Of a DNA stretch of 64,000 nucleotides, positions 58,486 through 64,000 are shown in pieces. The stretch lies in assembly GCA_028281675.1 (NCBI GenBank), contig JANQJL010000091.1, positions 1 to 64,000 on the forward strand, in the 5' to 3' direction. The notes beneath the pieces were generated by a model. The model had not been told where the DNA came from. It made no database searches and saw nothing but the letters and a program-made list of their open reading frames with translations. Within the stretch, counting starts at the first letter, position 1. Each line of letters opens with the position of its first letter. This DNA comes from Simkaniaceae bacterium (GTDB lineage: Bacteria > Chlamydiota > Chlamydiia > Chlamydiales > Simkaniaceae). Position numbers and translations under genes: made by a program.

Positions 58486-59319
58486 TTATAGAGGAGCGGG
58501 ACTTGAGCGACTCCGCCAATACCAGGGGCCATAGCAATAGGTCATCTGAGCCCCTTTTGGAATCCGTTGATTGGAGAAAAGGATGATGTGTGTGATTCCA
58601 TCTTTAATCACCCAACGGGATGTGAGGTTGGGGTTATCGCTATGGTTGAGGAAGCGGGTGAAATTCCCCTTTTCTTTGGCGTCAATACACCACCTGGTCG
58701 ATTTGCCACAAAGATCGTAACTAAAAACATAGTCATTAAAGCGGTTTTTACGGTTGTTTCGTCTTTTAATAACTCCAGTATATTCACCAATATAGGTGAG
58801 AGCTGGAATATCGCGTATTGCAAAAACTCCGTAGCCAAGATAGCGATTGATCCATTTGATGTAGAAGGTATCAGCGCGCTCCTTTTCCATCTCTTTTTCG
58901 TGGAGAGCTAAGGTCCAGGTATTCATCTGTCTTAGCTTCTCTTTCTTCATCTTCCGCGCACATTTCTTAGCAATTTTATGAATGGTTTTTATCGAGTCAA
59001 AGATCAGGGATTCGCAGTAGGTAATCTTGAGCCTTTCTTCAAATTCGCTAATAGGGATCGAATGGATCTTTTCATCGCTATTGCGATAGATCAAAATAGT
59101 TTTTTTTTTCGGCTTTGTAAGAGCATTGGAGAAGCCTAAAAGTTTTGATAGGTAAGATGGAGTGATACCAAATCGATCTTCGTTATCTTTTGCCCCTTCT
59201 TTCAACAAGGTTTCTATGAGAGAAGAGTTGTTTTCCAAAACAGCTAGGTGGAGAGGGGAAAGACTCTCTTCGGTTTTTTGGGGGCGGCTCATTAGAAATG
59301 GCCGAGGAGTTTCCACCAT
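58486..59319 (-). CDS. SET-domain lysine methyltransferase with ankyrin-like N-terminus
   Basis: GYGVFAIRDIPALTYIGEYTGVI, NFTRFLNHSDNPNLTSRWV, GAQMTYCYG SET motifs; LHLAVLENNSSLIETLLKEGAKDNEDRFGITP ankyrin-like. Confidence 0.9.
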   Translation of the reverse strand: MVETPRPFLMSRPQKTEESLSPLHLAVLENNSSLIETLLKEGAKDNEDRFGITPSYLSKLLGFSNALTKPKKKTILIYRNSDEKIHSIPISEFEERLKITYCESLIFDSIKTIHKIAKKCARKMKKEKLRQMNTWTLALHEKEMEKERADTFYIKWINRYLGYGVFAIRDIPALTYIGEYTGVIKRRNNRKNRFNDYVFSYDLCGKSTRWCIDAKEKGNFTRFLNHSDNPNLTSRWVIKDGITHIILFSNQRIPKGAQMTYCYGPWYWRSRSSPAPL

Positions 59320-60704
59320 CCACTACCAACCGTAAAGTAGATGGCGATATTGACGATACTTGCGTAAAGACCAAACTTCCACCAGTCAGTAATTTTAAGG
59401 TAACCTGAGCCGAAATAGATGGGGGCAGGGCCACATCCATAATGTGTAAGACCACCCATGAGGTTGCTGAAAAAACCAAGAGTCAGTGCAGAGATAACTG
59501 GGGGCGCACCAAGTGCAACCACGAGGACAAGGAAAGCAGAATACATCGATCCAATATGTGCAACAAGGCTGGCAAAGAAATAGTGGCTATAAAAATAAAT
59601 CAAGGAGAGGAGGACAAAAGCGGTAAACCAGGGGAAGCCAGCGACATGTCCCCTGATATAATGACTAAACCAAGTGGTGAGTCCTAGCTTGTTAATAAAA
59701 GTAGCCATCATGATGAGTGTTGCAAACCACATTAGGGTGTTCCAGGCCCCTTTTTCCTTAATGACATCATCCCATGTTAGAACGGATGAGAGGAGGAGTA
59801 TCACAAGGCCAATGAGGGCGGCTATTACTGCAGATAAGTCGATATATGGGCCAATGATCCAGAGGGTGATTAAAAGGATAAAGGATAAGATCATGATCCA
59901 TTCTTGGATTCTGATCCTTCCCATCTCTTTTAGCTTTTTAACGGCAAATTTCTTCGCGTCTGGTGTTTCTTTTGCTTCCGGTGGGAAAAGCTTATAAAGA
60001 AGGAGAGGGATCACACCTAAACAAACAAGTCCTGGAACAGAAGCAGCAATCGCCCATGAACCCCAGGTGATGGTAACGCCAACACTTTGCGCCAAGTCTG
60101 CAATGAGTGGATTTCCAGCCATTGCGGTTAAAAACATCCCACTTGTGATGACTGAACCTTGGAAAGTGGCTTTGATTAAAAAAGCTCCCAGCCTCCTCGG
60201 ATGACTGTAGGGCTCACTTCCAAACGCCTTGGATAAAGAGTTTACGATAGGGTAAATAATCCCCCCTACCCGCGCTGTGACACTTGGAATTGCTGGAGCC
60301 AAAACCAAATCGGTTAAAACCATTCCATAAGCCATCCCGAGTGTACTTTTCCCGAGGTATTTGATAATAACATAGGCAATCCGCTCGCCTAGCCCAGTTT
60401 TGATAAATCCCCTCGAAATAAAGAAGGCAATAACGATCAGCCATACGATGGGATGGACAAAGCCACTAAAGGCCTGTTCAAAAGTCAAAGTTTTGGTTGC
60501 TGCAGTCAGGACTAGCCCTAAAAACGCAAAAGTCCCGATGGGGAGGGGACGGAGGATGATACCAAGCACTGTAAAAATAAAAATCGCAAACATATGCATT
60601 GCTTGCGTTGTCACCCCTTCAGGTGGTGAGAGGTTCCAAATCAACCCCCCAATAATAATGCTGAGCGCAAAAGAAAGGAGTTTTTTATTAAAGACTCTGG
60701 ACAT
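59292..60704 (-). CDS. DASS-family dicarboxylate/2-oxoglutarate:Na+/malate transporter
   Basis: LAPAIPSVTARVGGIIYPIVNSL, THYGCGPAPIYFGSGYLKITDWWKFG; multi-TM. Confidence 0.92.
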   Translation of the reverse strand: MSRVFNKKLLSFALSIIIGGLIWNLSPPEGVTTQAMHMFAIFIFTVLGIILRPLPIGTFAFLGLVLTAATKTLTFEQAFSGFVHPIVWLIVIAFFISRGFIKTGLGERIAYVIIKYLGKSTLGMAYGMVLTDLVLAPAIPSVTARVGGIIYPIVNSLSKAFGSEPYSHPRRLGAFLIKATFQGSVITSGMFLTAMAGNPLIADLAQSVGVTITWGSWAIAASVPGLVCLGVIPLLLYKLFPPEAKETPDAKKFAVKKLKEMGRIRIQEWIMILSFILLITLWIIGPYIDLSAVIAALIGLVILLLSSVLTWDDVIKEKGAWNTLMWFATLIMMATFINKLGLTTWFSHYIRGHVAGFPWFTAFVLLSLIYFYSHYFFASLVAHIGSMYSAFLVLVVALGAPPVISALTLGFFSNLMGGLTHYGCGPAPIYFGSGYLKITDWWKFGLYASIVNIAIYFTVGSGWWKLLGHF

Positions 60705-60772
60705 GTGATCATCTACTTATGTAAGCTTTCAAAAGACTTACGAGTTTAGAAAGGCGAATAGTTTTTACGCAA

Positions 60773-61426
60773 ATGAAAAATACATTCTTTATCCCCGAGC
60801 AACGGACTCCCCACTTCTATCTCCCTTCACATACCATTACATGGGAGCAAGACTTATCTCACTTAAAACAAGTGTTTTCAGCAGAAGATCTTGAAACATT
60901 TCTCTCCCTTTATTCCCTTGCACAAGAAAACACAAGAAAGGCCCAAAAAAAGGTCGAAAAGTTTCGAGAAAGCCACCGAGATCATCCTGAAGTCTTAAAT
61001 TTACTCACCTATCTCTACCTTGCTAAACGGAGAATTTGGAAAGCTAACCGATTAATCGAGGAAAATTATGCCAAGAACCCCGACTACCTCTTTGCAAAAA
61101 TTAATTATGGCGATCTTTGTTTAAGGCGAAAAAAGGTTCAAAAAATCCCTGAGATATTCAATAAGAAATCGAGCTTACAAGAACTTTACCCGAATAAAAA
61201 AATCTTTCATATTTCTGAGTTTCGAGGCTTTATGGTTCTCATGGGATTCTACCATCTTGCTCTCGGAAAGCGAGAAGCTGCAGAGTGTTATCACTATCTG
61301 GCAGAAAGAGTTGACCCTAAACATCCGAGTACAAAAATCCTGGAAAAAAAACTTTATCATATCCCTCTCTACAAAAGGATCCTATTTGCAAGATCTGCTA
61401 AGTCTCTAACGTTAAAGCCAAAATAG
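60773..61426 (+). CDS. TPR-like hypothetical protein
   Basis: Helical repeats (HPEVLNLLTYLYLAKRRIWKANRLIEENYAKNPDYLFAKINYGDLCLR). Confidence 0.75.
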   Translation: MKNTFFIPEQRTPHFYLPSHTITWEQDLSHLKQVFSAEDLETFLSLYSLAQENTRKAQKKVEKFRESHRDHPEVLNLLTYLYLAKRRIWKANRLIEENYAKNPDYLFAKINYGDLCLRRKKVQKIPEIFNKKSSLQELYPNKKIFHISEFRGFMVLMGFYHLALGKREAAECYHYLAERVDPKHPSTKILEKKLYHIPLYKRILFARSAKSLTLKPK

Positions 61427-61440
61427 ATCTTCATTTGGGT

Positions 61441-62904
61441 TTAGAAGAAGAAAAAGCTTTCGATTAGTGAGAGAATCTCTTCGTCATTGATGGGGGATAC
61501 CGACCACGATTTCAACTGTCTGATAGCTTGCTGGGCAAACATCTCATAACCATAGACAACATCTCCCCCCTTATTTTGGGCAATATTTAGAAACTTTGTC
61601 TCTTTCGGATAGGTGATGATATCAAATGCAATCGTTTTTTCTTTGATCAGTTCAGGTGGGATTGCAATCTCTCCAATCTTTGGAGACATCCCGACAGCTG
61701 TGGTATTGATGATCATATCGTATGGGCAGCTATCAATCTGATCGATAGGAATTGCTGCGCCCTCGATCTGACGTGCTATATTTTGAGCTTTTTCAGAGGT
61801 TCTATTAGCCACAATGACTCTACCGCCTCGGGCACTTGCTTCCGCTGCAATGGCTTTAGCGGCTCCTCCAGCGCCAATAATCAAAACAGTTTTTTCTGCG
61901 ACCTTCCCTTTTTTTTCTAAAGCATCAAGGGCTCCCCCACCGTCAGTATTCATCCCAAACCACTCGACTCCCTTCTTAATCAGCGTATTGATCGCCCCAA
62001 TTTTTTTTGCTTGAGGATCAATTGCTGACAGATGGGGGGCAACCTTTTCTTTCAGAGGCATGGTGACACTAAAACCAACAAAAGGGAGATGTTCAATGAG
62101 GGAAAAGAACCCTGGAATTTCAGTTGGTTTTAGGGGGAACTTCACGTAAACAGCATTTTTCTTAAGCTTCCTAAAGATTTGATTGTGGCACAGGTGGCCA
62201 ATACTCTTATCGATAGGATCACCAATGAGGGCATAAATCGCTGTTTCTCTATTTAGCTGGTGATAGTGGTAAATATCTATAAGTTCTGAGAGAGGTACTT
62301 GACCTGGAGCAGTTTTTTGATTGAGTATTGTATAGGTCAGAGGGGCATCGACAATGGGGCCTAAAATCCGGGTGATTGCTCCCATTTCTCCCATACACAT
62401 TCCAGCAACATTTTGATGCCTTTTTACAAAGGCAAGCATCCGGAGAGCATCAAGAGAAGAGTTAGCCATCGTTGCGATCTTATAAATCGAAGAGGGAAAT
62501 CGGTTCAACTTCTTGAGGACTTCTTCTAGGTTCTCAGGGGTTTTTTCGAAATTATGATAGGAGGCAATGATTGCAATGTCAGGATCAATCTTATCAGCGA
62601 ACTCGCAGTCATATTCAAGATCGACGTAATCAGGTTTTAAAGTAAGAAGCTCGAGTAGTTTTTCCTCTCTTTCTCGCTCATTTCCCTGAAATTCTCCACC
62701 ATGAGATTTTTTTCTAAGAGTGAAAATAATAGGAAGCTTGCAAGCGCTTTTAAGCTTAGAAACATGGGAAAGGTCAATTTTTTCCATTAAATCGAGGCGA
62801 AACTCAATGGCCTCTCCCTCTTTCCCTGCAGCTCGAATCGAGGTCTTAGCTTCTTCAAATTTTCCTTGCACACTAACAACTAACATTTCCTTCTTATAAC
62901 CCAT
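61441..62904 (-). CDS. aroDE: bifunctional 3-dehydroquinate dehydratase / shikimate dehydrogenase
   Basis: EFRLDLME, IIASYHNFEKTPE, KIATMA, GAITRILGP (AroD); GDPIDKSIGHLCHN, NTDGGGALDAL, IIGAGGAAKAIA (AroE). Confidence 0.95.
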   Translation of the reverse strand: MGYKKEMLVVSVQGKFEEAKTSIRAAGKEGEAIEFRLDLMEKIDLSHVSKLKSACKLPIIFTLRKKSHGGEFQGNEREREEKLLELLTLKPDYVDLEYDCEFADKIDPDIAIIASYHNFEKTPENLEEVLKKLNRFPSSIYKIATMANSSLDALRMLAFVKRHQNVAGMCMGEMGAITRILGPIVDAPLTYTILNQKTAPGQVPLSELIDIYHYHQLNRETAIYALIGDPIDKSIGHLCHNQIFRKLKKNAVYVKFPLKPTEIPGFFSLIEHLPFVGFSVTMPLKEKVAPHLSAIDPQAKKIGAINTLIKKGVEWFGMNTDGGGALDALEKKGKVAEKTVLIIGAGGAAKAIAAEASARGGRVIVANRTSEKAQNIARQIEGAAIPIDQIDSCPYDMIINTTAVGMSPKIGEIAIPPELIKEKTIAFDIITYPKETKFLNIAQNKGGDVVYGYEMFAQQAIRQLKSWSVSPINDEEILSLIESFFFF

Positions 62905-62951
62905 AGAGGAATTCTTGCAAATCTATCCCTTTTCAGGTATATATTAGAGAT

Positions 62952-63737
62952 ATGGTCATCCTCACCCTAGGCCCGCAGGGCTCCTTTTCTCATGAAGCTG
63001 CAACCAAGCTCCACCCTAAAAAAAAGATCGACTTTGCCAGCTCTATTGATGAAGTGTTCTTCCGCCTAGCTGAAAAAGAGATTTCTGAAGCGATTATTCC
63101 AATTGAGAAGGGAGACCGCTTTATTGAAGGGTCGATTGCAAATCTTATGAAATATGACTTTTCCATTACCCGCAAAACCACCATGAAAATTAGCTATCAC
63201 TTAGTTGCAAGGGAAGAGCCAATAGATCACCTATTTGTTGACCCCTATTCTTTGGAAGGGTGTCGGACAAAAATTAAAGAACTTTGCAGAAGAGCGAAAA
63301 AGGTCAATACACCCGCAATGGCCTATTCAGCAATCCAATATAAGGCCCTTCCGAAAAAAAGTGCAGCTATTGTATCCCCTTATGCCGCTAGCTATTATGA
63401 TCTCCCTATTTTTGCTGAAAATATCGAAGATGATGAAGAAAATTTTGCCACCTTCTTTGCGATTGGAAAATCCCCTCCTAAAAAAAAGAAAAAAAATGGG
63501 ACGGCCTTCCTTATTTTTAGTGATCCAATGGCCACTATTGCCAAACAAATTTCTGAAGAGGTCCATGAAAGAAAGATCCCTTTGCTAAAATTAAAAAATC
63601 TCCTTTTACAAGAAGGGCATACTCCTCTATATTTTATGGAAGTTGAAGGACATTTAGAAGAACGGATGATTCGTTCTCTCTTTGAAGTCCTTAGCGATAA
63701 ATATTTGATTAAACATCTTGGATCTTATCCTCTATGA
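62952..63737 (+). CDS. pheA: prephenate dehydratase
   Basis: LGPQGSFSHEAATKL, EAIIPIEKGDRFIEGSI; possible short ACT-like C-terminus. Confidence 0.8.
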   Translation: MVILTLGPQGSFSHEAATKLHPKKKIDFASSIDEVFFRLAEKEISEAIIPIEKGDRFIEGSIANLMKYDFSITRKTTMKISYHLVAREEPIDHLFVDPYSLEGCRTKIKELCRRAKKVNTPAMAYSAIQYKALPKKSAAIVSPYAASYYDLPIFAENIEDDEENFATFFAIGKSPPKKKKKNGTAFLIFSDPMATIAKQISEEVHERKIPLLKLKNLLLQEGHTPLYFMEVEGHLEERMIRSLFEVLSDKYLIKHLGSYPL

Positions 63738-64000
63738 AGACGACTAGACCTCCCATCTATTTCGAGAAGGACCTTCTTGAAGAGGAAAAATTTCTAAAAA
63801 TCCTTAAAAAGCACCGCGGACGTTTTGCCCTTATCACTGACGAAAAGGTAGCTTCTCTATATAGCGAGCCCTTTCTCACCTTTATGAAGGAGCATGAGTT
63901 TGATTGCACCCTTGTCACATTTCGTGGGGGAGAAAAGTCTAAGACACGAAAATCTAAAGAAATGCTCGAAGATAAGCTACTTGAAAAACAAATGGGAAGA
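63734..64000 (+). CDS. aroB: 3-dehydroquinate synthase (5' portion, runs off window)
   Basis: ATGA overlap with pheA; GRFALITDEKVASLYSEPFL...VTFRGGEKSKTRKSKEMLEDKLLE resembles AroB N-terminus. Confidence 0.75.
   Translation, partial: MKTTRPPIYFEKDLLEEEKFLKILKKHRGRFALITDEKVASLYSEPFLTFMKEHEFDCTLVTFRGGEKSKTRKSKEMLEDKLLEKQMGR

Overview
The window looks like a chromosomal segment from an environmental Chlamydiae-type bacterium (inferred from gene content, order and protein style; no rRNA or tRNA recognised). Housekeeping blocks: nudix-fabF-rsfS-nadD-HAD-(coiled coil)-miaA-STAS-khpA; a peptidoglycan/division cluster on the minus strand (murF-mraY-murD-lysM/nlpD-ftsW-murG-murC-ftsQ) with ddl split off on the plus strand; OppA-type binding proteins; a gshF-type glutathione gene; a TolC/EmrA/EmrB-type efflux set; a secretin; an S9 peptidase; leucine dehydrogenase; aconitase; a dicarboxylate transporter; and aroDE-pheA-aroB. 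Accessory content includes several candidate host-interaction proteins: BTB-like, SH2-like, CX5R phosphatase-like, SET-domain, GDSL autotransporter and degenerate EF-hand. The best candidate for an undescribed system is a three-gene operon at 45.9-50.0 kb (patatin phospholipase, glycine-zipper membrane protein sharing an N-terminal VLGGMMR module, and a J-domain protein). The repeat architecture is also notable. A 116-bp three-hairpin element occurs as inverted copies bracketing the ftsQ-murF cluster, and inverting that interval would put murC/ftsQ back in line with ddl. Two accessory genes (an AAA ATPase and a GDSL autotransporter) each sit between direct repeats made from the end of a neighbouring gene. 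All homology calls come from reading motifs by eye; no searches were run.
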